A DNA stretch of 36,574 nt from Actinomycetota bacterium (GTDB lineage: Bacteria; Actinomycetota; Actinomycetes; Actinomycetales; Microbacteriaceae). The translations under genes were made by a program, and so were the position numbers. The notes beneath the pieces are model-generated. The model was not told the DNA's origin and searched no databases. It saw nothing but the letters and a program-made list of their open reading frames with translations. Each line of letters opens with the position of its first letter. The first letter of the stretch is position 1. The stretch lies in NCBI GenBank assembly GCA_018268435.1, contig JAFDWP010000268.1, forward strand, positions 1 through 36,574. The letters are read 5' to 3'. Shown in pieces: positions 25,383-33,043 of this stretch.

Positions 25383-25961
25383 GTGGATGTTCTTGTTCCA
25401 GTGCTCGTCGTCGTCGGAGTGATCGTCGTACTGATCCTCGCCGTCGGCATCTATCTGTGGGCCACGTACAACTCCCTGGTGCAGCTGGGCGTCCGCGTCG
25501 ACGAGGCGTGGAGCGACATCACGGTGCAGCTCAAGCGCCGAGCGGATCTGATCCCGAACCTCATCGATACGGTGAAGGGCTATGCCGCCCATGAGAAGGC
25601 GGTCTTCGAGAACGTCACCCGGGCCCGTGCCGAGACGCTGTCCGCGTCCACGCCCGGGGAGGCCGGCGCGGCCGAGGGGCACCTGCAGCAGGCCCTGAAG
25701 AGCCTGTTCGCGGTCGCGGAGGCGTACCCGCAGCTGCAGGCGAGCCAGAACTTCCTGCAGCTGCAGGCGGCCCTGGTCGACACCGAGGACAAGATCCAGG
25801 CCTCCCGCCGGTTCTACAACGGCGGCGTGCGTGAGCTGAACACCAAGATCAAGGTCTTCCCGAACAACCTGTTCGCCCGCAACCTCGGGTTCACCGAGCG
25901 GGAGTTCTTCGAGGTGGCCGACGGCGCGGCGATCGCCGAGCCGCCCCGCGTCCAGTTCTGA
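25383..25961 (+). CDS. lemA: LemA family membrane protein
   Basis: The 192-residue protein has one N-terminal membrane helix (VLVPVLVVVGVIVVLILAVGI) and the LemA helical-bundle domain: YNSLVQLGVRVDEAWSDI, QLKRRADLIPNLIDTVKGYA, HEKAVFENVTRARA, NFLQLQAALVDTEDKIQASRRFYNGGVRELN and FPNNLFA. LemA proteins are widespread with no settled biochemical role; some are linked to stress or to metalloprotease neighbours, but none is adjacent here. GTG 25383 is chosen for its AAGGGGG site 9 bases upstream. It converges on the glycosylase gene. Confidence 0.92.
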   Translation: MDVLVPVLVVVGVIVVLILAVGIYLWATYNSLVQLGVRVDEAWSDITVQLKRRADLIPNLIDTVKGYAAHEKAVFENVTRARAETLSASTPGEAGAAEGHLQQALKSLFAVAEAYPQLQASQNFLQLQAALVDTEDKIQASRRFYNGGVRELNTKIKVFPNNLFARNLGFTEREFFEVADGAAIAEPPRVQF

Positions 25962-25975
25962 CCCTCCCGACCAGA

Positions 25976-26020
25976 CACCGCGACCTCGACCTCGCACCGC
26001 GGACGCGACCTCACACCGCG
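25976..26020. repeat. Short direct repeats between lemA and the glycosylase gene
   Basis: CACCGCG occurs three times and GCGACCTC twice, interleaved across 45 bases of the convergent intergenic region and the last codons of the minus-strand gene. No hairpin or T-tract terminator is evident. Confidence 0.4.
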
Positions 26021-27351
26021 ATGGGCTGGGCGGGTGCCTCCGGGTCCGCGCGGGGGACCGTCTCGTTGCGTCCGGCGTCATGCCGACGCACGCGCTCCGG
26101 GTGCGCGTCGAGCGCCCCGGCGAGGGCGGCCGAGGCATCGCCCCAGCTCGAGACGGAGACGTGCTCGAGCTGCTGCCAGGCGGCCGCGGACCGGAGCTCG
26201 GCCGCGATGGCGTCCGCGTCGTCGGCGGGCCGTGCCTGAGGTTCCCACCACGCGGACTGCACGCGCAGCGTCGACGCGGCGCGGTCCGCCTTGAGGTCCA
26301 CCCGCGCCGCGATGCGGTCGCCGACGAGCACGGGCAGCGAGTAGTACCCGTACCGGCGCTTCACCGCGGGCGTGTAGATCTCGATCCGGTAGTCCAGGGC
26401 GAAGGTCCGCAGCGCGCGATCGCGGAACCACACCACCGGGTCGAACGGAGTGAGGAGCGCGGTCGTGCCGATCCGCCGCGGCAGCGCCGCCTCGACATGG
26501 CGCCAGGCGGGGAGGGCGCGCCCGCCCCGCTCCCAGCCGTGCACGCGCACGGGCTCCAGCTCGCCGCACTCGACCAGGTCGGCGATCGCGGACAGCACCA
26601 GCGCGCGGTCCTTGATGCGGTAGTAGTCCGCGATGTCGGCGGCCGTCGCCACCCCGTGCGCCCGCGCGGCACGGCGCACGAGCTCGCCCACCGCCGCGGT
26701 GCGGTCGAGGTCCCGTCCGAGCAGCCCCGACGGGACCACGTCCTCCGCAAGGGCGTAGCGACGCTCGAAGCCGTCGCGGCCGGCGATCGCGACGTCGCCG
26801 ATCCGCCACAGGTACTCCAGGGCGTGCTTGACCTCATCCCACTCCCACCACCCGCCGCGGCCGCCCGGAGCGTCTCCGCGGATCTCGGCGGGGCGGGACG
26901 GGCCCCGGTCGCGCAGCTCGGCGCGCACCCACTCCAGCGTGCGCGCCGACGAGCTCTGCCCCCAGAAGGCGCCGCGGGTGGCCCGGAACGCATCGCGGCG
27001 GAAGCCCCACAGTGGCCAGTCCTCGACCGGGAGGAACGTCGCCTCGTGCGCGAGGTACTCGGTGTAGCGTCCGCGCCGCGCGCCGCGGGGAGTGGACAGG
27101 AACGCGCGCTCCAGGACCGCGGGATCGTACGGCCCGAGGCGGGAGAACAGCGGCAGGTAGTGCGACCGCGCGAACACGTTCACCGAGTCGATCTGCAGCA
27201 CGCCCATGCGCGCCATCGCCGTGTGCAGGTGCCGCACGCCCGGCGACGCCGGGCGCCGTCGCGAGAACCCCTGCGCGGCGAGCGCGAGCCGGCGTGCCTC
27301 GCCCGCGCTCAGCGTGTCGACGGGGGAGGGGCCGGACGAGGATCCTGTCAC
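26011..27351 (-). CDS. YcaQ/AlkX-type winged-helix DNA glycosylase (HTH_42 family)
   Basis: The 446-residue protein belongs to the HTH_42 (YcaQ/AlkZ) family of winged-helix proteins, some of which are DNA glycosylases that remove bulky or crosslinked N-alkyl purines. The sequence MGVLQIDSVNVFARSHYLPLFSRLG carries a QID triplet at 53-55, matching the Q-hydrophobic-D catalytic motif of the AlkX/YcaQ branch rather than the QxQ of AlkZ. ARRGRYTEYLAHEATFLP, LLTPFDPVVWFRDRAL and YYSLPVLVGDRIAARVDLKAD are the other family landmarks. GTG 27351 is preferred to longer starts because a -10-like hexamer ends 7 bases before it. It is divergent from the AI-2E gene. Confidence 0.85.
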   Translation of the reverse strand: MTGSSSGPSPVDTLSAGEARRLALAAQGFSRRRPASPGVRHLHTAMARMGVLQIDSVNVFARSHYLPLFSRLGPYDPAVLERAFLSTPRGARRGRYTEYLAHEATFLPVEDWPLWGFRRDAFRATRGAFWGQSSSARTLEWVRAELRDRGPSRPAEIRGDAPGGRGGWWEWDEVKHALEYLWRIGDVAIAGRDGFERRYALAEDVVPSGLLGRDLDRTAAVGELVRRAARAHGVATAADIADYYRIKDRALVLSAIADLVECGELEPVRVHGWERGGRALPAWRHVEAALPRRIGTTALLTPFDPVVWFRDRALRTFALDYRIEIYTPAVKRRYGYYSLPVLVGDRIAARVDLKADRAASTLRVQSAWWEPQARPADDADAIAAELRSAAAWQQLEHVSVSSWGDASAALAGALDAHPERVRRHDAGRNETVPRADPEAPAQPIAV

Positions 27352-27358
27352 GTCCGTC

Positions 27359-27364
27359 AGCGTA
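27359..27364 (-). promoter_or_regulatory. -10 element of the glycosylase gene (leaderless)
   Basis: On the minus strand TACGCT ends 7 bases before GTG 27351; it decides the start of the gene. Confidence 0.5.
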
Positions 27365-27434
27365 ACGACCGCCGCCGACACGTCGCGGGCGCGAGGCCTT
27401 CCGGCCGCGGACCGGGAGGCCGGTGCGGCGCCCG

Positions 27435-27440
27435 TAGACT
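27435..27440 (+). promoter_or_regulatory. -10 element of the AI-2E/ilvA unit (leaderless)
   Basis: TAGACT ends 6 bases before ATG 27447. The hexamer is the same as at eno. Confidence 0.55.
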
Positions 27441-27446
27441 GGGCCG

Positions 27447-28643
27447 ATGAGCGAGGACAGCACACCCCGGCTGCGCGATCTCCTCCGACAGCGCTCCGTC
27501 ACGGGCCGCATCGATGTGCGCGACGACGTGCAGCGCTCGATTCCGACCGGCCTGCGCGTCGCGGCCTCGTACTCGTGGCGCCTGCTCGTGATCGCGGCGG
27601 CCCTGGGCGTCGTGATCTGGCTGGTCATGCTGTTCAAGATCCTCGTGATCCCGCTGATGGTCGCGATCCTGCTCGTCGCACTGCTCTGGCCGGTCTTCAG
27701 CCGGATGCTGCGGGCGCGGTGGCCGCGCTGGCTCGCCATCGTGGTGGCGCTGCTCGGCACCCTGGCGATCGTCGGCGGCCTGCTGGGACTGGCGATCTGG
27801 CAGATCACCCAGCAGTGGGGCGGCGTGCAGGCGCGCACGGTGGCCGTGTGGGGGCAGCTGCAGCAGTTCCTCATCCACGGGCCGCTGCAGCTCACCGAGG
27901 CGCAGCTGAAGAGCCTCCTGGACCAGGCCGGGACCTTCCTCAGCGAGCAGGGCGAGCTGCTGAGGTCGGGGGCGATCGCCGTCGGCTCGACGTTCGGCCA
28001 CGTCGTCACCGGCGCCGTGCTGACGCTGTTCATCCTGCTCTGCCTGCTCGCCGACGGCGGCGGCATCTGGAGCTGGACTCTGAAGCTCTTCCCGAAGACC
28101 GCGCGTCCCGCGGTGGACGCGGCGGCCCGCAACGGCTGGGCGACGGTGATCAACTACGCGCGCACCCAGATGCTGGTGGCCTTCATCGATGCGCTCGGCA
28201 TCGGCCTCGGCGCCTTCCTGCTCGGCGTGCCGCTGGCCGTGCCCGTCGCCGTGCTGGTGTTCCTGGGGTCGTTCATCCCGATCGTGGGCGCCGTCATCAC
28301 GGGTGCCCTCGCCGTGTTCCTCGCGCTCGTCTACAACGGTCCCTGGATCGCGCTGTGGATGCTCGTCGTCGTGCTCGCGGTGCAGCAGATCGAGGGGCAC
28401 ATCCTGCAACCGATCCTGATGGGATCCGCGGTCAAGGTGCACCCGCTCGCGGTCGTGCTCGTCGTGGCCGGCGGCGCCCTGATCGCGGGCATCCCCGGCG
28501 CCCTGTTCGCGGTGCCGCTCGCGGCGTTCGTGAACGTGGCCGCCGTGACCATCAACTCCGGTGCGTGGCGCACCGGCGCCGACCCGGACGGCGACTACAT
28601 CTGGCAGACCGTGCCGCGGGCACGGAGAAGGAGCAAGCGATGA
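27447..28643 (+). CDS. AI-2E family transporter (PerM-like permease)
   Basis: The 398-residue membrane protein has about eight helices arranged as in the AI-2E/PerM family: two N-terminal helices (LLVIAAALGVVIWLVMLFKI, LVIPLMVAILLVALLWPV), LAIVVALLGTLAIVGGLLGLAI, a soluble loop of about 60 residues, and the conserved core GVPLAVPVAVLVFLGSFIPIVGAVI, followed by QQIEGHILQPILMG and GALIAGIPGALFAVPLAA. Members export autoinducer-2, ions or unknown solutes; the family name does not settle the substrate. Its stop overlaps the ilvA start (ATGA). Confidence 0.9.
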   Translation: MSEDSTPRLRDLLRQRSVTGRIDVRDDVQRSIPTGLRVAASYSWRLLVIAAALGVVIWLVMLFKILVIPLMVAILLVALLWPVFSRMLRARWPRWLAIVVALLGTLAIVGGLLGLAIWQITQQWGGVQARTVAVWGQLQQFLIHGPLQLTEAQLKSLLDQAGTFLSEQGELLRSGAIAVGSTFGHVVTGAVLTLFILLCLLADGGGIWSWTLKLFPKTARPAVDAAARNGWATVINYARTQMLVAFIDALGIGLGAFLLGVPLAVPVAVLVFLGSFIPIVGAVITGALAVFLALVYNGPWIALWMLVVVLAVQQIEGHILQPILMGSAVKVHPLAVVLVVAGGALIAGIPGALFAVPLAAFVNVAAVTINSGAWRTGADPDGDYIWQTVPRARRRSKR

Positions 28644-29893
28644 CGAACGACGCGACCCACACGCTCGCCGAGATCCCGACCCTGGCGGAGATCCAGCAGG
28701 CGGCGGACGGCCTGGACGGCGTCATCGTGCGCACCCCGACGCTGCCCTCGGTCGCGCTCACCAAGGTGCTGGGCGCACCCGTGCTGCTGAAGATGGAGAA
28801 CCTGCAGCGCACAGGGTCGTTCAAGATCCGTGGCGCTGTGCACCGGCTCTCCCGGCTCACGTCCGAGGAGCGCGGCCGCGGCGTCGTCGCCGCATCGGCC
28901 GGCAACCACGCCCAGGGCGTCGCGCTCGCCGCGCAGGCCCTGGGCATCCCCGCGACGATCTTCATGCCCATAGGCGTGCCGGTGCCGAAGCTGCTGGCGA
29001 CGCGCGGGTACGGCGCCGAGGTCGTGCTCGAGGGCGAGACCGTGGCGACCTCGCTGCGTCTGGCCGCCGAGTTCGCCGAGCGCACCGGGGCGGTTCTGGT
29101 CCCGCCTTTCGACCACCGCGACATCGTCACCGGGCAGGCCACCCTCGGCCTGGAGCTCATGGAGGACGCGCCCGACGTCGACACGATCCTCGTCGGCATC
29201 GGCGGCGGCGGCCTCATCGCCGGCGTCGCGGCCGCGGTGAAGGCGAAGGCCGCCGAGCAGGGTCGCACGGTGCGGATCGTCGGCGTGCAGGCGGAGAACG
29301 CCGCTGCCATGGGGCCGTCCCTCGAGGCCGGTCGTCCGGTCGAGATCGTCACGCAGCCCACGATCGCGGACGGCATCCTGGTGGCGCGTCCCGGCGACGT
29401 GCCGTTCGAGATGATCCGGGAGCTGGTGGACGAGGTCGTCACGGTCAGCGACGACGACATCGCACGCGCGCTGCTGCTCCTGCTCGAACAGGCCAAGGTC
29501 GTGGTGGAGCCCGCCGGAGCGGTGGGCGTGGCCGCGATCGTCGCGGGCAAGGTGGCCGGTACCGGCACGACGCTCGCGGTGCTCTCCGGCGGCAACATCG
29601 ACCCTCTGCTGCTGCAGCGCGTGGTCTCGCACGGTCTTGCGGCCTCGGGGCGCTACATGACCGTGCGGATCCCGCTGCCGGACCGCCCCGGCCAACTGGC
29701 CCAGGTGTCCGAGCTGATCGCGCACGCCGGTGCGAACGTCATCGAGGCCATGCACACGCGCCACGGGCACGGCCTGCAGATCAACGACGTCATCCTCGAG
29801 CTCAGCGTGGAGACCCGTGGTCCGGAGCACTCCGAGCTCACCCTGGACACCCTGCGCGCGGCCGGCTTCGAGCCGATCGTGGTGCAGGACTAG
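28640..29893 (+). CDS. ilvA: Threonine ammonia-lyase (threonine deaminase) with one ACT domain
   Basis: IlvA converts threonine to 2-oxobutanoate, the first step towards isoleucine. The 417-residue PLP enzyme shows the Schiff-base Lys62 in TGSFKIRGA, AASAGNHAQGVALAA, PFDHRDIVTGQATLGLE, the Gly loop VGIGGGGLIAG, and LSGGNIDP. Residues from about 335 form an ACT domain (MTVRIPLPDRPGQLAQVSELIAHAGANV...). The short form with a single ACT domain is often called catabolic/TdcB-like but is the usual actinobacterial IlvA. ATG 28640 overlaps the stop of the permease; GGAG lies upstream. A bidirectional terminator separates it from greA. Confidence 0.95.
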   Translation: MTNDATHTLAEIPTLAEIQQAADGLDGVIVRTPTLPSVALTKVLGAPVLLKMENLQRTGSFKIRGAVHRLSRLTSEERGRGVVAASAGNHAQGVALAAQALGIPATIFMPIGVPVPKLLATRGYGAEVVLEGETVATSLRLAAEFAERTGAVLVPPFDHRDIVTGQATLGLELMEDAPDVDTILVGIGGGGLIAGVAAAVKAKAAEQGRTVRIVGVQAENAAAMGPSLEAGRPVEIVTQPTIADGILVARPGDVPFEMIRELVDEVVTVSDDDIARALLLLLEQAKVVVEPAGAVGVAAIVAGKVAGTGTTLAVLSGGNIDPLLLQRVVSHGLAASGRYMTVRIPLPDRPGQLAQVSELIAHAGANVIEAMHTRHGHGLQINDVILELSVETRGPEHSELTLDTLRAAGFEPIVVQD

Positions 29894-29910
29894 CGGTCCC
29901 GCCGAGTCGT

Positions 29911-29965
29911 CCGCGGACGACGAACCCGCCGGCCTTCGATGGCGCGGCGGGTTCGTCGTCTGCGG
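29911..29965. terminator. Bidirectional terminator between ilvA and greA
   Basis: A 21-bp inverted repeat with one mismatch (29911-29931 with 29945-29965, 13-base loop) lies between two convergent genes, 18 bases after the ilvA stop and just past the greA stop. Confidence 0.8.
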
Positions 29966-29971
29966 ATGGGG

Positions 29972-30460
29972 TCAGCCCGCGAAGGTCTCGACCTTCAGGA
30001 TCTCGACCTGGATCGAGCGGCCGTTGGGCGCCTCGTAGGACGTCTTGTCGCCGACCTTGAGCCCCTGGATCGCGGATCCGAGAGGGCTCGCCTCGCTGTA
30101 CACGTCGAGGTCGGTGCCACCGGCGATCTCGCGGCTGCCGAGGAGGAACACCTCTTCGCCGCCGGCGACCGTGGCCGTGACGACGGTACCCGGCTCGACG
30201 ATGCCGCGACTGGCCGGAGCCTCGCTGACCTTGGCCGTCTTCAGCAGGGTCTCGAGGGTGCGGATGCGCGCCTCGATCTTGCCCTGCTCGTCCTTGGCCG
30301 CGTGGTAGCCGCCGTTCTCCTTGAGGTCGCCCTCCTCGCGCGCGACCTCGATGCGCTTGGCGATCTCCTCGCGGCCGACCGTGGAGAGGTTCTCCAGCTC
30401 CGCGACAAGACGGTCGTAGGCCTCCTGGGTGAGGAAGGGGACCTGTGCGTCGTTCGACAC
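29972..30460 (-). CDS. greA: Transcription elongation factor GreA
   Basis: GreA enters the RNA polymerase secondary channel and stimulates cleavage of backtracked RNA. The 162-residue protein has the N-terminal coiled coil (LTQEAYDRLVAELENLS, with GDLKENGGYHAAKDEQGKIEARI at the tip, where Asp/Glu residues act) and a C-terminal FKBP-like domain (GTVVTATVAGGEEVFLLG, EASPLGSAIQGLKVGDK). GTG 30460 follows AAGGAG by six bases and is the right start; a longer in-frame reading through the upstream hairpin is not credible. Position next to ilvA and DUF4307 matches M. tuberculosis (Rv1080c). Confidence 0.95.
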   Translation of the reverse strand: MSNDAQVPFLTQEAYDRLVAELENLSTVGREEIAKRIEVAREEGDLKENGGYHAAKDEQGKIEARIRTLETLLKTAKVSEAPASRGIVEPGTVVTATVAGGEEVFLLGSREIAGGTDLDVYSEASPLGSAIQGLKVGDKTSYEAPNGRSIQVEILKVETFAG

Positions 30461-30512
30461 GGTGAACTCCTTGCGAATCGGATCCGGATGCAGAGCGCCC
30501 CGGATATGCCAA

Positions 30513-30538
30513 GACGCCCCGGCACCTGCCGGGGCGTC
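30513..30538 (-). terminator. Intrinsic terminator of the DUF4307 gene, upstream of greA
   Basis: A perfect 12-bp inverted repeat, GACGCCCCGGCA / TGCCGGGGCGTC, with a two-base centre (practically an 11-bp stem with a four-base loop) lies 17 bases past the DUF4307 stop. On the minus strand it is followed by TTGGC. Confidence 0.75.
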
Positions 30539-30554
30539 GATCAACACGATGAGC

Positions 30555-30953
30555 CTAGGACACCCAGCAGGAGTTCACCAAACCGGTCGTCGCGGCCGAG
30601 ACGATCGGCACGTGCTCGGTGAAGGCGCGGGAGTGCTTCTCGGATCCGGGGTAGGTGACGATGCGCCAGCCCACGATCCCGAACTCCTCGTCCTGCGCCT
30701 CCACGATGCAGTGCACGGGCCGGTTCGTGGGAGCGGTGATCTGGAAGGACACCGTCACGCTGTGATCGTCGACGAGCCGGAAGCCCGTTCCCGTCACGTC
30801 CACGGTGTCTGCCGATCCCTGCCAGGTCCACCAGCCGAACACGCCGACCACGACCGCTGCGATCCCGATCGTGAGGATCATCGGGAGGCGTCGACGGGGT
30901 CCGCGACCGTAGCGCTCGTCGAGCTGGGCGGGGGTCGTCACGGCGGGGTGCAT
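30555..30953 (-). CDS. DUF4307 membrane protein
   Basis: The 132-residue protein has a short cytoplasmic start (TTPAQLDERYGRG, the DUF4307 signature), one membrane helix (MILTIGIAAVVVGVFGWWTW) and an external beta-rich domain with two cysteines (VHCIVEAQDEEFGIVGWR and NSCWVS) that could form a disulphide. Function is unknown. The homologue Rv1081c in M. tuberculosis also lies between greA and the mca locus. ATG 30953 is used; longer upstream reading overlaps the opposite promoter region. Confidence 0.85.
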   Translation of the reverse strand: MHPAVTTPAQLDERYGRGPRRRLPMILTIGIAAVVVGVFGWWTWQGSADTVDVTGTGFRLVDDHSVTVSFQITAPTNRPVHCIVEAQDEEFGIVGWRIVTYPGSEKHSRAFTEHVPIVSAATTGLVNSCWVS

Positions 30954-30961
30954 CCGATCGT

Positions 30962-30967
30962 TAGGCT
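30962..30967 (+). promoter_or_regulatory. Putative promoter of the small membrane protein gene
   Basis: TAGGCT gives a start near 30974 and a leader of about 120 bases before ATG 31097, long for this window. The leader contains no obvious riboswitch fold that I recognise. Confidence 0.35.
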
Positions 30968-31096
30968 TGAGGTTCCAGGTTATCCCGCGCAGGGCCTCCG
31001 CCCGAACGCGGACGACCACCTCGAGAGCCCACGTCCCGAACGGGCTCGAGCCCGAAGGCCGATCGGTGCGGAGGGGTGAAGACGAAAGGCGTTCTG

Positions 31097-31348
31097 ATGA
31101 TCGAGGCGATCCTCGCTGCGGCGACCACCCCCACACCCACCCCGGCGGTCGACCCGAACCTGGTCACGCCGGGGCCGGTGGGCTTCGTGATCGTCGCGGT
31201 CATCGTCGTGTTCGCCGTGCTCCTCATCTGGGACATGCAGCGTCGCATCCGGCGCGTGCGCTATCGCGAGGAGGTCCGCGCCGAGCTCGACGCCGAGGAG
31301 GCGTCGACGAACGGCGACAGCGCGGCAGAGACCGATCCGAAGGCCTGA
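31097..31348 (+). CDS. Small single-helix membrane protein (Rv1083-like position)
   Basis: The 83-residue product has a Thr/Pro-rich external start, one membrane helix (GPVGFVIVAVIVVFAVLLIW) and a charged cytoplasmic tail (RRIRRVRYREEVRAELDAEE). ATG 31097 follows AAAGGCG at proper distance; a GTG seven codons earlier is possible. Its size, topology and place after DUF4307 match the small protein encoded after mca in mycobacteria, but mca itself is absent here. No function is known. It converges on trhA. Confidence 0.75.
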   Translation: MIEAILAAATTPTPTPAVDPNLVTPGPVGFVIVAVIVVFAVLLIWDMQRRIRRVRYREEVRAELDAEEASTNGDSAAETDPKA

Positions 31349-31371
31349 CGCCGCCCGAGGGGCCGACTCAG

Positions 31372-32106
31372 TCAGCCGGGAAGGCCCAGCGACGGACGCA
31401 GCGGCGCCAGCGAGATGAGCAGGCACGCGGTCCAGTGGCAGAGGAAGGCGAGCACCGTGCACACGTGGAAGATCTCGTGGAAGCCGAATCTCCCGGGCCA
31501 CGGGTTGGGCTTCTTCAGCGCGTAGACGATCGCGCCGCCGGTGTAGAGCAGTCCGCCGACGCAGACCAGCACCATCATCGCGACGTTCGCCTGCACGAGG
31601 TCCACCATGTACATCACGGCGGCCCAGCCGAGCAGCAGGTACAGCGCGACGTAGAGCCAGCGCGGCGCGTTGATCCAGAACACCCGGAACAGGATTCCGA
31701 GCAGTGCGCCGGACCAGACCAGCGTCAGCAGCAGCGCGCCCTTGGCCGGGGGTAGCGCCAGCACCGCGAGCGGGGTGTACGTGCCGGCGATCAGCAGCAG
31801 GATGTTGGCGTGATCGATCCGCTTGAGGATCGACTTCGTCCGCGGCTTCCAGTCGAAGCGGTGATAGAGCGCGGAGTTGCCGAATAGCAGCATCGAGGTG
31901 ACGGTGAACACCACCGCAGCCCACTTGGCGGGTGCGCCGTGCGCCAGGACGATGAGCACGATGCCGGCGCCGATCGCGACCGGGAAGGTGCCGGCGTGGA
32001 TCCAGCCGCGCCAGGTCGGCTTGATGTCGAGTTGCGCGTCGACGACGGCCGCATCCATGAGGGGCAGCTCGGGCACTTCGGCAGCGGTTCGGGTCGCTCT
32101 GCGCAT
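31372..32106 (-). CDS. trhA: Hemolysin III / PAQR family membrane protein
   Basis: The 244-residue protein has about seven membrane helices and the conserved metal-dependent hydrolase-like residues of the PAQR/CREST superfamily: Ser and His in NSALYHRFDW, Asp in RIDHANILLLIAGTYTP, and the HxxxH pair in FHEIFHVCTVLAFLCHW. Bacterial members (TrhA/YqfA) influence membrane lipid homeostasis; the hemolysin name is historical. ATG 32106 has a -10 hexamer 6 bases upstream. Divergent from uppS as in M. tuberculosis (Rv1085c/Rv1086). Confidence 0.92.
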   Translation of the reverse strand: MRRATRTAAEVPELPLMDAAVVDAQLDIKPTWRGWIHAGTFPVAIGAGIVLIVLAHGAPAKWAAVVFTVTSMLLFGNSALYHRFDWKPRTKSILKRIDHANILLLIAGTYTPLAVLALPPAKGALLLTLVWSGALLGILFRVFWINAPRWLYVALYLLLGWAAVMYMVDLVQANVAMMVLVCVGGLLYTGGAIVYALKKPNPWPGRFGFHEIFHVCTVLAFLCHWTACLLISLAPLRPSLGLPG

Positions 32107-32112
32107 GGTTGC

Positions 32113-32118
32113 ATGCTA
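32113..32118 (-). promoter_or_regulatory. trhA -10 element (leaderless)
   Basis: On the minus strand TAGCAT ends 6 bases before ATG 32106; the gap GCAACC has no ribosome-binding sequence. Confidence 0.55.
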
Positions 32119-32198
32119 TGCCGCCGCGCATGCCGCAAACCGTACATATCCCGTGCACGACATGGAAGCGCGCACCTCGCATGACGTCGTGCGCGCGG

Positions 32199-32204
32199 TA
32201 GCGT
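32199..32204 (+). promoter_or_regulatory. uppS -10 element (leaderless)
   Basis: TAGCGT ends 6 bases before GTG 32211; the gap ATTCAC has no ribosome-binding sequence. Confidence 0.55.
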
Positions 32205-32210
32205 ATTCAC

Positions 32211-32996
32211 GTGAGCGCACGGTCCGATCAGTCAGGGAGCGGCCCCCTCTATCGGCTGTACACCCGACGGCTGAGGCGGAGGCTGGATCCGCAGTCCGTG
32301 CCGCACCACATCGCCATGATGATCGATGGCAACCGCCGGTGGGCGCGGCAGCTCGGCTACGCGACCCCGGCACACGGGCATCGGGCCGGAGCCGCGAAGA
32401 TGCACGAGTTCCTGGGGTGGTGCGACGAGCTCGGGATCCGCGTGGTGTCGCTGTACCTGCTCTCCGCCGACAACCTGCGCAAGCGCGACTCCGCCGAGCT
32501 CGCCGACCTCATCGAGATCATCGGCGAACTGGCAGACGCCCTCTCCCGAGAACGCAATTGGCGGGTCAAGCACGTGGGCCGCGCCGAGATCCTTCCGCCC
32601 GAGCTGGCGCGGGTGCTGGCGGACGCCGAGGAGCGCACGCGCGCGCACACGGGTCTGCACGTGAACCTCGCCGTCGGCTACGGCGGGCGCAACGAGATCG
32701 TCGACGCCGTGCGATCGATCCTCGCCCAGCACGACGCCTCAGGCGGAACCATGGAGGATCTCGCCGCGCATCTCACGCCCGAGATGATCGGCGAGCATCT
32801 GTACACCGGGGGACAGCCGGATCCGGATCTCGTGATCCGCACGAGCGGTGAGCAGCGGCTCAGCGACTTCCTGCTCTGGCAGAGCGCGCACAGCGAGTTC
32901 TATTTCGTAGAGGCGCTGGGACCCGATCTGCGTCAGGTCGACTTCCTGCGGGCGATCCGGGACTACGCCGACCGCGACCGGCGCTTCGGACGCTGA
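32211..32996 (+). CDS. uppS: cis-Prenyltransferase (undecaprenyl / Z-polyprenyl diphosphate synthase)
   Basis: This enzyme condenses isopentenyl diphosphate onto an allylic primer in cis to make the lipid carrier used for cell-wall and O-mannosylation glycans. The 261-residue protein has the catalytic MMIDGNRRWARQLG (Asp39), GHRAGAAKM, the VSLYLLSADNLRKR segment, NLAVGYGGRNEIVDA, and the C-terminal IPP-binding RTSGEQRLSDFLLWQSAHSEFYF. Homologues at this locus in mycobacteria make short Z-products, so chain length is uncertain. Confidence 0.93.
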   Translation: MSARSDQSGSGPLYRLYTRRLRRRLDPQSVPHHIAMMIDGNRRWARQLGYATPAHGHRAGAAKMHEFLGWCDELGIRVVSLYLLSADNLRKRDSAELADLIEIIGELADALSRERNWRVKHVGRAEILPPELARVLADAEERTRAHTGLHVNLAVGYGGRNEIVDAVRSILAQHDASGGTMEDLAAHLTPEMIGEHLYTGGQPDPDLVIRTSGEQRLSDFLLWQSAHSEFYFVEALGPDLRQVDFLRAIRDYADRDRRFGR

Positions 32997-33031
32997 CGCC
33001 CGGGTGGGACATCGCGTCCCTCGCCTCCTGC

Positions 33032-33037
33032 CAGAAT
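33032..33037 (+). promoter_or_regulatory. -10 element of the Met/His-rich membrane protein gene (leaderless)
   Basis: CAGAAT preceded by TGC (an extended -10 style) ends 6 bases before ATG 33044. Confidence 0.45.
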
Positions 33038-33043
33038 GGTCCT

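Noticed and set aside
27447..28643. Quorum-sensing role for the AI-2E family protein
   Set aside because: The family name is historical; many members transport other solutes, and no luxS or lsr gene is nearby.
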